Shown here: piece after piece, positions 1-8,613 of the stretch
How positions within the stretch are numbered: position 1 is the stretch's first letter
Layout of the letters: every line of letters starts with the position of its first letter
Assembly: GCA_046349635.1 (NCBI GenBank)
Contig: JAXMBX010000053.1
Span: 1 to 35,215, forward strand
Reading direction: 5' to 3'
DNA length: 35,215 nt
From: JAXMBX01 sp046349635
Lineage (GTDB): Bacteria; Planctomycetota; Planctomycetia; Planctomycetales; Planctomycetaceae
Position numbers and translations under genes: made by a program
The notes under the pieces: generated by a model
Databases searched by the model: none
What the model saw: the letters and a program-made list of their open reading frames with translations, nothing else
What the model was told of the DNA's origin: nothing

Positions 1-1
1 G

Positions 2-910
2 CCGTCGCTGGAAATGGGATGCGACTCGGGGAACGTCGTGGGGAACTGCGACTCGGGATACAGTTGCGCGTATTCGAACAACATTTCGTGGCGGACGGAG
101 AACAGTCCGCAGGCGAAGGAAGTGAACCCGCGGCTGGTCTTCGAGCGGATGTTCCTGGATGGATCGCAGGCGGCGGCCAAGGACCGCGAAAAACGGCTGG
201 CCTTGAAGAAAAGCATCCTGGATACCGTGCAGGCGGACGCGAAGAAGCTGAACGACAAGCTGGGGACGAATGACCGGCGGAAGATGGACGAGTATCTCTC
301 TTCCGTCCGGGAACTGGAGCAGCGGATCCAGCGAGCGGAGAAGTTCAAGAACCAGAAGATCGAAGTCCCGAAGTACACGCTGCCGAACGGCGTTCCCGGC
401 GATTACAAGGAACATATCCGGGTGATGGCGGACATGCTGGTGCTCGCGTTCCAGACCGATACGACGCGGGTCAGTACCTTCATCCTGGCAAATGAAGGAA
501 GTAACCGCGCGTATCCGTTCATCCAGGTCTCGGAGGGACACCACGAACTGTCCCATCACCAGAACGACAAAGATAAGATCGCCAAGATCGCCAAGATCAA
601 TCTGTTCCATACCGAGCAGTTGGCGTACCTGTTGTCCAAACTGCAGGGAATCAAGGAAGGGGACGGGACGTTGCTGGACAACTGCATGCTGGTGTACGGC
701 AGCGGGATCAGCGACGGAAACAAGCACAACCACGAGGATCTGCCGATTCTGTTGATCGGCAAGGGTGGCGGCTCACTCAAATCGGGGCGGCATCTGCAGT
801 ATGCGAATGAGACCCCGCTGGGGAATCTGTACCTCTCGATGCTGGAGCGCCTGGGAGTGTCGACGGAGAAGATTGGGGACAGCAAGGGACGGCTGACGGA
901 CTTGAGCTAG
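2..910 (+). CDS. DUF1552 family protein, 3' part only
   Basis: The reading frame is open to the left window edge, so the N-terminus, usually with a Tat or Sec signal, lies outside. About 302 residues are visible. The segment CDSGNVVGNCDSGYSCAYSN followed by ISWR and ENSPQ, then PRLVFERMF, is typical of planctomycete DUF1552 proteins. Near the C-terminus are EGHHELSHHQ and LVYGSGISDGNKHNHEDLPI, which resemble the metal-binding region of the alkaline-phosphatase-like fold shared with DUF1501. The family is secreted, and its genes normally sit next to DUF1549/DUF1553-type cytochrome genes, so such a gene is expected just left of the window. No reaction has been shown for the family to my knowledge. 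An ATG at 14 is internal and should not be taken as the start. The stop is TAG at 908-910. Confidence 0.9.
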   Translation, partial: PSLEMGCDSGNVVGNCDSGYSCAYSNNISWRTENSPQAKEVNPRLVFERMFLDGSQAAAKDREKRLALKKSILDTVQADAKKLNDKLGTNDRRKMDEYLSSVRELEQRIQRAEKFKNQKIEVPKYTLPNGVPGDYKEHIRVMADMLVLAFQTDTTRVSTFILANEGSNRAYPFIQVSEGHHELSHHQNDKDKIAKIAKINLFHTEQLAYLLSKLQGIKEGDGTLLDNCMLVYGSGISDGNKHNHEDLPILLIGKGGGSLKSGRHLQYANETPLGNLYLSMLERLGVSTEKIGDSKGRLTDLS

Positions 911-957
911 GGCGGATGCCCCGGCGGAATCGACCTCGTGTGCTTGTGTCCTTGGCA

Positions 958-1019
958 GCCACACGCCGGGGTACCGGCGTATGGCCACCCGATAAAGAAA
1001 ATGGTCCGCACTGCGGACC
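958..1019 (+). promoter_or_regulatory. Two back-to-back hairpins before a GTG start
   Basis: The first inverted repeat spans 958-985: GCCA, one mismatch, ACGCCGG, loop GGTA, CCGGCGT, one mismatch, TGGC. The second spans 1003-1019: GGTCCGC, loop ACT, GCGGACC, a perfect 7-bp stem. Neither is followed by a T-run. The second ends 3 bases before the GGGAGAG ribosome-binding site (1023-1029) of the next gene. They could terminate the DUF1552 transcript, stabilise an mRNA end, or affect translation of the following gene. The base pairing is visible; the role is inference. Confidence 0.5.
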
Positions 1020-1034
1020 CTGCGGGAGAGACGC

Positions 1035-2588
1035 GTGCGGATTGTCATTGGCTGTGTCATCTGTCTGTTCGCGGGTGAGGTGACATTCGGGGCGGAGAGC
1101 GCCGTTGCCTGGCGGCTGGCGGGAGTGGGGCTGGAGGGAGACCAATACGCGGTCGCCTACATCGCCACGGCAGACCAGATCGTTCTCGTGCATGGCAAGG
1201 AGAACGACTGGAAGGTCGACCGACTGAAGGTGCCGCAGGGAAAGCTGGTGCCGGGAGGTGCGCTCCTGCTGCGGAAAGCAACGGGCAAGGATGAGACGCC
1301 GCACATTGGAACGATCGGGGTGGATGGTCGGTTGTGGGAGATCTGGGGACATCCCAGCGGCGTCAAGGTGCGTCACCCGATCCCCTACCCTGCCCGTTTT
1401 CCTGCCGGAGGGGATTTCTCCGTTGTGGAAGCGGACATAGGGCTGCTTTTCTTTGGAATCGATAAAGAAGGACGTTTCCATGAGATGGATCTGTCGCAGA
1501 AAAAGGATGTGATCGTCGAAGGAAGGCCGGACGTCCTGTTGCCGGGGAGTCCGGTGCGAACGCTGGGAAAAGATGGAAATCGCGTTTATCTCGTGGATAC
1601 GCGGGGGAACCTGGTGGTGTACGTCCGGGACCCGCTGACGCAGTGGACACCGCCGCAGTTGATCGGGACGGGGTTCAGAGCGGGGGGAGACATCGCGATC
1701 TGGAAGCGTCCGGATGGAGCGCGGGAGACGATGCTGGCGTCGATCAACGGGCGAGGAGAGCCGAAGTATGCCCGGGAAGAAAATGGAAACTGGCGGGTGG
1801 ACGTCGCACCCGGATGGGTGTTGCCCCCCGGGAGTTCGCTGGACGTGTTTCACACGCCGGGGGACTTGCGCCTGTTCGGCGTGAGCCGGGAGGGGAAATT
1901 CCTGGAGATGGACCTGTTGAATACGGAATGGCGCGAGCGGATCATCTCGCCAGGGTATGTGAGGGGATCACTGGTGCATCTGCCGACCCGGGAGTTCGAA
2001 GCATTCGCCGTGGATGCAGGTGGCGATATTGTGGCGGCGAAACATGCTGAAGGAAAGTGGAATACTTATCTTATCCCCGCGGAAGGAGGCGATGAGAAAG
2101 GGGCGATCAAGGAGCGGGAGTGGAAGCTGGACGAGAAAAAAGAGCGGCGCGACGTGGCGCTGGCAAACCGTTCCAATGAGGAATTGATCGTGCGAATCCG
2201 GGACTTGAGGCAACCTGCGGATAGAAAAGATTACGTCCTCAAGGGGAACTCCGAGACCACGGTGAAGCTTGATCTGGGGGCGCATGGGACGATTGTGACG
2301 CGGCTCACGAAGGTGGTAGGGCAAGGGAAAGAGGCGAAATCGACGGAGATCACCCGTACGCGGGGTTGCGGGGCGGAAACGCTCTACGACGTAGAGGTGT
2401 TGAAGCGGGGGATGGGGATCGCCTATCAGGACGTGCGGATCAAGCGATCGCCGCAGATGAAGGGGGGAACTCCGACGGAAATCAGCCTGGGGAGTTTTCC
2501 GCTGGTCGAGGAGAAGTCGCTGCCGAAGGGAGGGGCGATTGACGTCGTCAAGTCAGCACACGCACGGCATGCGGTGGCAGGTAAATAA
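1035..2588 (+). CDS. Secreted propeller-like hypothetical protein
   Basis: This 517-residue protein starts at GTG with GGGAGAG 5 bases upstream. Residues 1-20 form a Sec-type signal peptide (hydrophobic VIGCVICLFAG, likely cut after FGA). Residues about 25-345 contain recurring units with the pattern 'hydrophobic strand, DxxGR/EGRFxEMDL', for example IGVDGRLWEIW, IDKEGRFHEMDL, VDTRGNLVVYV, VSREGKFLEMDL and VDAGGDIVAAK. This suggests a lectin-like or tachylectin-like beta-propeller. Residues about 360-517 are a separate, charged beta-rich domain ending in GGAIDVVKSAHARHA. I do not recognise a named family or any catalytic residues. It may be exported to the periplasm. It lies 124 bases after the DUF1552 gene and behind two hairpins, so it may be transcribed separately. 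Confidence 0.75.
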   Translation: MRIVIGCVICLFAGEVTFGAESAVAWRLAGVGLEGDQYAVAYIATADQIVLVHGKENDWKVDRLKVPQGKLVPGGALLLRKATGKDETPHIGTIGVDGRLWEIWGHPSGVKVRHPIPYPARFPAGGDFSVVEADIGLLFFGIDKEGRFHEMDLSQKKDVIVEGRPDVLLPGSPVRTLGKDGNRVYLVDTRGNLVVYVRDPLTQWTPPQLIGTGFRAGGDIAIWKRPDGARETMLASINGRGEPKYAREENGNWRVDVAPGWVLPPGSSLDVFHTPGDLRLFGVSREGKFLEMDLLNTEWRERIISPGYVRGSLVHLPTREFEAFAVDAGGDIVAAKHAEGKWNTYLIPAEGGDEKGAIKEREWKLDEKKERRDVALANRSNEELIVRIRDLRQPADRKDYVLKGNSETTVKLDLGAHGTIVTRLTKVVGQGKEAKSTEITRTRGCGAETLYDVEVLKRGMGIAYQDVRIKRSPQMKGGTPTEISLGSFPLVEEKSLPKGGAIDVVKSAHARHAVAGK

Positions 2589-2749
2589 ATCTGTAAACAC
2601 AGCAAGTCTCTATTCCGCGACTCTGATTCCGGAAAAACTTGAAACGTATTAGTGGGTCGGTTAGCTTGGGATTATTATCCCGCGTCAAATTCAACGTGCG
2701 GGATCAATTGAGCCTCTTTAAGCGATCCTTTCCCGCGAGTTAACGCCCC

Positions 2750-3583
2750 ATGCCTGAGATGATCAACGCCGCGTGCGATATTTGCGGGCAAGCCTATCGC
2801 CGTACCGTGGAGGAATTGGGAAAAAAGGCGAAATGCCGGGTCTGTGGGACGACGTTTGAGATCGTGCAGAAAGCAGATCCTGATGAACTGTTCGACAGCG
2901 AGGATGAACACGATGGAAATCCGCTTCCCTGGATCAAAGGTGGGGCGACGTCGGCGTTAATCCTGCTGATCATTTTCGGGTTAGGAAGCCTGCTGTTCAT
3001 TCCCGCGGTGCGGAAACATCAGATCGCGCAGGCGGAACAGCGTTCAACGCCGGAACGTTCGACACCCGAATTGGAGAATCCGCTCTTCAAACGGCAGGAA
3101 GAGATGCGGACAAAGATGCTGGAGGACCGTGCGCGGAGAAAAGCGGAGCGGGCGCGGATTGCGGCCTCGACTCCCGCCCAGGATGCTCCGAAGGTTGAGG
3201 AGGGTGTGTCCACGAGCACGCCGGATTCGCAGGTTGCAAAAGTCGGCGAGGCTTTGGTTCCGAAGCCTGATTCAGCATCGCCCGTGACAGCCCCTGCTCC
3301 AGCCGTTGCCTCAAGACGTCCGGTGGATCGGGATTTGAGCGGGCGTTATCAACTGGTGGAGACGATGCCGACGATGTCGGAAAGCCGATTGATCCGTTCC
3401 AGACAACGGATACCGGGGCAGCCGATATTTCCCCCTCACGTCATCCCGGCGCCCGGTATCAATTCGGTGACGCACGGGGAGAGATCGGGAGAGATGAGCA
3501 CGCAAAACAGCATCGAAGAAAAAACGACGTGGCGGTTCAAGGAGTCGTTCGGGCCGGGAGGGAGTCCTCCAAAGAAGCCCTAG
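2750..3583 (+). CDS. Zinc-ribbon, single-pass membrane protein, unknown role
   Basis: The 277-residue product begins with a short treble-clef or MJ0042-like zinc ribbon: CDIC at residues 9-12 and CRVC at 29-32, in a context typical of planctomycete proteins of this architecture. An acidic linker (DPDELFDSEDEHD) leads to one transmembrane helix around residues 66-90 (ALILLIIFGLGSLLFIPAV). The rest is a charged, Ala/Pro-rich, low-complexity tail with a helical stretch rich in Glu, Arg and Ala, and no catalytic motif. The ribbon would face the cytoplasm and the tail the other side. A second ATG at 2759 is an alternative start; no strong ribosome-binding site decides between them. Function is unknown. 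The gene stands alone between flanking spacers of about 160 and 140 bases. Confidence 0.75.
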   Translation: MPEMINAACDICGQAYRRTVEELGKKAKCRVCGTTFEIVQKADPDELFDSEDEHDGNPLPWIKGGATSALILLIIFGLGSLLFIPAVRKHQIAQAEQRSTPERSTPELENPLFKRQEEMRTKMLEDRARRKAERARIAASTPAQDAPKVEEGVSTSTPDSQVAKVGEALVPKPDSASPVTAPAPAVASRRPVDRDLSGRYQLVETMPTMSESRLIRSRQRIPGQPIFPPHVIPAPGINSVTHGERSGEMSTQNSIEEKTTWRFKESFGPGGSPPKKP

Positions 3584-3611
3584 AACGCGTTCCGTTTTGG
3601 AGTCGCGACTC
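3583..3611. repeat. Two perfect palindromes after a stop codon
   Basis: GAACGCGTTC (3583-3592) and GAGTCGCGACTC (3600-3611) are perfect DNA palindromes, 7 bases apart, directly behind the zinc-ribbon gene. They have no loop and so look more like protein-binding sites than terminators. The remaining spacer to 3723 shows no further clear signal. Confidence 0.35.
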
Positions 3612-3723
3612 AATCGATGAAATTTCGAGCTGTTTTGCCGCGACTGGTGATCTCCAGGCCGACTAGTCTTACGATTCCCTTGATTGAATTCTTATCTTTA
3701 CGGCCCTCAACGAGACGGCAGAC

Positions 3724-5980
3724 ATGAAAAATCCTCTGCTGTCCCAGGCATCGCCGGTTCCAGCGGCTGAGACCAGGAATGCCAGGGAGGAGTTGCACGA
3801 AGAGATCCTGAAGGGACTGGAAGGGCAGATCAAGACCCCCCGTATCGCATTCGGTTATCAGTTCGGGATGTTATTTGTGGCTTTGGCGAACATGCTGCTG
3901 CCGCTGATTTATTTCGGATTGATTTTCCTGGTGGGGCACGCGGTCTACTGGCATATTTTCCATAACCTGCCCGATGGAACTGCGACCAGCGGGAAAGAGG
4001 CGAAATTGCAGGGGCTGTTGTTCATGTTGCCGATCGTGATGGGAATCACGACGCTCGTCTTTATGGTCAAGCCTTTGTTTGCCCGCGATCCGAAAGAATC
4101 GAAACCCCTGGTATTGAAGCGGAAGGCGGAGCCTTTTCTGTTTGAATACGTGAAGGCAGTGTGCCGTTCGGTGAAGGCGCCCGTGCCGCATTCGATTGTC
4201 CTGATGTGCGAGCCGAATGCGTCGGCGAGTTTTTCGCGGGGGTTCTGGGGGCTGTTGACGGGGCGGATGACGTTGACGATCGGACTGCCGCTGGTCTCCG
4301 GGATGACGGTCAGCCAGTTGACTGGGGTGCTGGCGCACGAGTTCGGGCATTTTTCGCAACGGAGCGGGTTGCGGATCTGCTACCTGATCTCCACGCTCAA
4401 CGGCTGGATGTACAAGATCGTATTCCTGCGGGACAAGTGGGACGAAAAACTGGAGCAGTGGTCCCGCCGGGGGAACATGTATTTCTGGCTGTTTGCCAAG
4501 GTCTCGCTGTTCTGCATCTGGCTGTCGCGGCAGTTGATGTTCGGCCTGCTGTGGGTCTCGAACTCGATCAGTTGCTATTTCATGCGGCAGATGGAATTTG
4601 ATGCGGACCGGTTCCAGGCGCGGCTGGTGGGGGTGAAGACGGTCAAGTCCACGTTCAGGCGGATCACCGAATTGAGCGTCGCCCATTCGCTGGCAGTGCA
4701 TGACTTGTCGCGTTTCCATACCGAGGGGCGGCTGGCGGACGACTTGCCGATGTTGATTGTGTCGAACGTGTCGCAGATCACGCCGGAAATCCGGAAACGA
4801 GTCCGCGCCGCGGAGCGGGAGCAGGAGACGGGGCTGTTCGATACGCATCCGACGGACCGCGAGCGGATCGAGAGCCTGGGCGACGAACCTGACGTGGGGC
4901 TGTTTCAATTGCCGAAGGGAAAAGACCCGGCGGCAACGGTGCTGTTCGGCAATTTCGAGTTGATCTGCCGGCGGATGACGACGGAATTCTACGAGACGGC
5001 ATTGGGGCCAATCTTCAACAAATCGATGTTGCGTCCGGTCAAGGAACTGATTGCGCATCGGGACGCGGAGATTTGCGGCGGGCAAGACGCTGGACCGGTA
5101 TTTTCAGATTCACGTTCCGATCGACAGGTCGCTGGCTCTGTTTGAGGATGCGGCGCAGCCCCCGAAGAGCGCGAAGGAGGCACTGGGGCGGTTGAAGGAG
5201 GCTCGCGAGGAGATGCTGCGCGAGTTGCAGGCTTACCGTGAACTCCCGAAGCGGTATGAGACGGCCCAGAAGACGATGTACGAGGCGGTGGAGGCGCTGG
5301 CCGTGGTGGAATCGGGCGTGAAATTGAGCCGCCGGGAAGAGAGGACTCACGGGCTGAGCGCCGAGGAGCGGGAACAGTTTGAGTTAAAAATGGCCCGGGC
5401 CCGGACCGCCGTGCAGCAGATCGCGAAGCAGATGCTGGCGTTTGAGTCCGCTTCCTCGACCCGGTTGTCCACGGCTTTGCAGTTACTGCAGGTGCCGAAG
5501 GTGACGGAGGCAATTAACGGGGGGGAGGCGATGCGGCGGGAGATGACGGTCCTGGTGCCGTATGCGTGCCTGGTGAGCAATGTAGTGAGCGGCCTGCCGG
5601 GGATGGTAATCCTGTACCGACGGATGGTGGGAGTGCTGTCGAAGCTGGGGAAGAATCCGCCCATCTCGATGATGCAGACACTGCTCAAGCAGATGGAAGT
5701 GCTGTGGATCCGATTGAGTGAAATCAGCGAGGAGCTGAAGGACAAACCCTACCCGTTTGAGCATGGAAATGAGATGATGACCCTGCAGTTGTATGTACTG
5801 CCGGTCGTGCCGGAATTCAACGACCTGTTTGGATTGGTGCAGGCGGCGGAACTGATGGGAGAACGGCTGTTTACGTTGCAGATGCGGCTGTTCTCCCGGA
5901 TGGCACAGGTGGCGGAGAAAGTGGAGATGGTGTTCGGAATGAATCCGCTGCCAGAGTTGCCGCCGGAGAAGAAGGAATAA
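3724..5980 (+). CDS. Membrane M48 metallopeptidase with apparent frameshift
   Basis: This is a zinc protease of the M48 (Ste24/HtpX-like) type, acting at the cytoplasmic membrane. Hydrophobic segments lie at residues about 45-72 and 97-116. The catalytic HEFGH is at 205-209 (LAHEFGHF), a further hydrophobic block at about 252-287 follows, and then EFDADRF at 291-297 supplies the third zinc ligand. THPTDRERIE, typical near the end of M48 catalytic domains, follows at about residue 380. The frame breaks at the TTT of 5072-5074. Reading from ATG 3724 stops at 5145, while the continuing protein runs in the next frame to 5980. Dropping one T gives a smooth join (HRDAEIAAGKTLDRYF). The restored protein is about 751 residues, with a long helical C-terminal extension that is unusual for M48. 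The break is either a sequencing error or a real lesion. The helicase gene follows 42 bases later. Confidence 0.8.
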
Positions 5981-6022
5981 TTCTGATCCCCTACCAGGGA
6001 ATGAAATAGAACGGCGAGGGAG

Positions 6023-8515
6023 ATGTCGTCCGAAGCAAGCGAAGTGGTCAGCCGGGATGAGCTGGCGTTGAATTACCTCGAGACGTTGCCTTTCACGCCG
6101 TATCCGGTGCAGGAAGAGGCGATTTATGGGTGGTTCGGGTCGGAGGACGGGGTGCTGGTCTGTGCCCCGACGGGGACGGGGAAGACGCTGATCGCCGAGG
6201 GGGCGGCGTATGAGGCGCTGCGGACCGGGCGCGTGATGTACTACACGACGCCTTTGATCGCGCTGACCGACCAGAAATTCCTGGAGATGCAGGCCGCGGC
6301 GGAACGCTGGGGATTCTCGAAAGAGGACGTCGGTCTGGTCACGGGGAACCGCCGGGTGAATCCGGAGGCCAAGGTGCTGGTAGTCGTGGCGGAGATTCTG
6401 CTGAACCGCCTGCTGCAGCCGGAGGCGTTCAACTTTGAGAATGTCTCTGCCGTGGTGATGGACGAGTTCCACAGCTTCGCGGACATGGAAAGGGGGATCG
6501 TGTGGGAGTTCACGCTGGCGTTATTGCCGCGGCACGTGCGGCTGATGCTGCTGTCGGCGACGGTGGGGAACGCGGTGGAGTTTTTGTCCTGGTTGCAGAA
6601 CCGGGACAAACGACGGCTGGAACTGGTCCAGGGAACGGAGCGGAAGGTGCCGTTGTCGTACCAGTGGGTGGGGGACACACTGCTGAACGAGCAACTGGAC
6701 CTGATGGCGGATGGAGATACGGAGACGCGGAAGACGCCGGCGCTGGTGTTCTGCTTCAGCCGGGATGAATGCTGGTCGATCGCGGAGGAACTGAAGGGGA
6801 AGTCGATGCTGGCGGAAGGTCAGCAGAAGAAGCTGGTGGAGAAACTGGGGGCTTATGACTGGTCGCATGGGGTGGGGCCGAAGCTGAAGCAGATTCTGAT
6901 GCGGGGCGTGGGGGTGCATCACGCGGGGCTGTTGCCGCGGTATCGGCGGATCGTGGAGGAACTGTTCCAGCAGAAGCTGTTGACGGTCTGCGTCTGCACG
7001 GAGACGCTGTCTGCGGGGATCAACCTGCCTGCCCGGTCCGTAGTGTTGCCCGCGCTCATCAAAGGGCCGCCGGGAAAAAAGAAGATCATCGACCCGAGTT
7101 CTGCCCACCAGATTTTCGGACGTGCGGGACGACCGCAGTTCGACTCGAAGGGTTATGTGTATGTCCTGGCGCACGAGGACGACGTGCGGATTGCGCACTG
7201 GAAGGAGAAATACGACCAGATTCCCGAGGACACAAAAGATCCGAATCTAATCAAGGCGAAGAAGGCGCTGAAGAAGAAACAGCCGACGCGGAGCCCCAAC
7301 AAGCAGTACTGGAACGAGGCGCAGTTCGAGAAGCTGAAAACCGCTCCGCCCCGGGATCTGGCGAGCCAGGCCCCGCTCCCCTGGCGGATGCTGGCGTACA
7401 TGTTGCAGATTTCGCCGGAAGTGGAACTGGTGCGGGAACTGGTGCGTCATCGCCTGATGGAGCCGAAGCGTTTGGAACAGGGAGAGCAGCAGTTGCACCA
7501 CATGCTGCGGACTCTGCACGCGGCGGGGGTGGTCCGACTGGAGCCGCCCCCCCCTGCTCCGGCGGAGGTCGAGAAAGAAGGAGAACAGGCGGAGAAGCAG
7601 AAGGAAGAGCCAAAGCCAGTCGCGGAAAAACCTTCAGCGTTCGCGAAGCTGATGATTGAGGCGTTGAAGAAGCAGCATGCGGAGACCGGGATCGGGCCGA
7701 AGCCGATTGAGGTGGAGGCGAAGCAGCCGGAGTATCGGCCGGTGATGGCATATCCGACGGAACGAATGGCGGACTTCTTCGTGTTCCGGAGCATCAACCC
7801 GGTGTTTGCGCTGTTCCTGGTGGAGAAGCTCGTGTTGGCGAGCCCCGAGGAGCGATTGCAGGCGTTTGAGAGCGTGCTGGAGTTGCCCCGGTCGTTGCTA
7901 TGGGCGGTGCGCGTGCCAAATCCGGACAGGATGCCCCCGGGTCCGTTGGCGCGGGAATATGTGGACGAGGAGATCGTACGGCGGGGATTGCTGCCGCCGG
8001 GGGATCTGTATCCCCCGTTCGACCCGGACGTGCCGTTCGAGGAGCGGAAGTATCCGCCACCCCTGGGTGAGAAGCTGCGCCTGTTGTTCGAGTCGGAGTA
8101 TCCGAATGTGCATGGAGTGTTCGTGCAGCCGGTGTGGGCGGCGGGAGACCTGCTGCAGTTCGGGTGTGACTTTCACAAGTACATCAGCGGACGGGACCTG
8201 GCGAAGCAGGAAGGGCTGATCTTCCGGCACTTGTTGCGATTGATTCTGCTCTTGGGAGAATTCTCGCAGGTCGTTCCGCCTGGAATGGATGCAGAAGTGT
8301 GGAAGAACGAATTGCGGGAGCTGGCGGACCGGCTGACGGCGAGTTGCCTGGCGGTCGATCCGAGCAGTACGGAGTACGCCCTGGCCCACTCGGCGGACGT
8401 AGACGTGCTGGTCAAGGAGCCCGAGGCGAAGCCGGAGTCGGTCAAAGAATTGCAACAGGAGATGGCGGAAGCCAAAGAGGAGAGTTTCGGAGAGGGATTG
8501 CTGGGGGAGGAGTAA
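6023..8515 (+). CDS. Ski2-like DExH-box helicase
   Basis: This 830-residue superfamily 2 helicase carries a Q-motif-like TPYPVQEEAI at about residues 25-34, Walker A APTGTGKT at 48-55 and the DExH variant DEFH at 147-150. Motif III, LLSAT, ends at residue 180. GVHHAGLLPRYRRIVEELF, then ETLSAGINLPAR and QIFGRAGRPQFD, are hallmarks of the Ski2/Mtr4/Brr2 and HelY group that unwinds RNA or DNA using ATP. Residues about 510-560 form a Pro/Glu/Lys-rich linker (starting PPPPAPAEVEKEGEQ). The C-terminal part, about 570-830, is a helical domain of unknown role. A purine run, GAGGG, ends two bases before the ATG, so spacing is tight and a slightly later start is possible. It probably shares a transcript with the M48 gene. 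The natural substrate cannot be read from the sequence; RNA turnover is an inference. Confidence 0.9.
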   Translation: MSSEASEVVSRDELALNYLETLPFTPYPVQEEAIYGWFGSEDGVLVCAPTGTGKTLIAEGAAYEALRTGRVMYYTTPLIALTDQKFLEMQAAAERWGFSKEDVGLVTGNRRVNPEAKVLVVVAEILLNRLLQPEAFNFENVSAVVMDEFHSFADMERGIVWEFTLALLPRHVRLMLLSATVGNAVEFLSWLQNRDKRRLELVQGTERKVPLSYQWVGDTLLNEQLDLMADGDTETRKTPALVFCFSRDECWSIAEELKGKSMLAEGQQKKLVEKLGAYDWSHGVGPKLKQILMRGVGVHHAGLLPRYRRIVEELFQQKLLTVCVCTETLSAGINLPARSVVLPALIKGPPGKKKIIDPSSAHQIFGRAGRPQFDSKGYVYVLAHEDDVRIAHWKEKYDQIPEDTKDPNLIKAKKALKKKQPTRSPNKQYWNEAQFEKLKTAPPRDLASQAPLPWRMLAYMLQISPEVELVRELVRHRLMEPKRLEQGEQQLHHMLRTLHAAGVVRLEPPPPAPAEVEKEGEQAEKQKEEPKPVAEKPSAFAKLMIEALKKQHAETGIGPKPIEVEAKQPEYRPVMAYPTERMADFFVFRSINPVFALFLVEKLVLASPEERLQAFESVLELPRSLLWAVRVPNPDRMPPGPLAREYVDEEIVRRGLLPPGDLYPPFDPDVPFEERKYPPPLGEKLRLLFESEYPNVHGVFVQPVWAAGDLLQFGCDFHKYISGRDLAKQEGLIFRHLLRLILLLGEFSQVVPPGMDAEVWKNELRELADRLTASCLAVDPSSTEYALAHSADVDVLVKEPEAKPESVKELQQEMAEAKEESFGEGLLGEE

Positions 8516-8557
8516 GGCGGAGGGTGATCCGTCTAGCTCGATTCGACCGGGATGTCA

Positions 8558-8608
8558 TATAATCAGGGTCTCCATCCTGAAGAGGAAGTGTGGCCCCACC
8601 GTGAGGTG
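8558..8608 (+). promoter_or_regulatory. Consensus -10 box and strong RBS before cytochrome-type gene
   Basis: TATAAT, a perfect -10 hexamer, lies at 8558-8563. No good -35 sits 16-18 bases upstream. The predicted leader would be about 45 bases and contains GAGGTG at 8603-8608, five bases before the ATG at 8614. The spacer between the helicase gene and this gene is only 98 bases. The signal suggests that the DUF1549/DUF1501 pair has its own promoter. Confidence 0.45.
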
Positions 8609-8613
8609 AAACG

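Noticed and set aside
777..1853. Long open frame on the minus strand (358 codons) opposite the propeller-like gene
   Set aside because: It is antisense to a gene with a ribosome-binding site and signal peptide; its product is rich in Arg, Pro, His and Ser, as expected for a shadow frame in GC-rich DNA.
3871..5085. Long open frame on the minus strand (404 codons) opposite the M48 gene
   Set aside because: The product is rich in Arg, Gln, His and Pro without any domain, while the sense strand carries clear M48 motifs.
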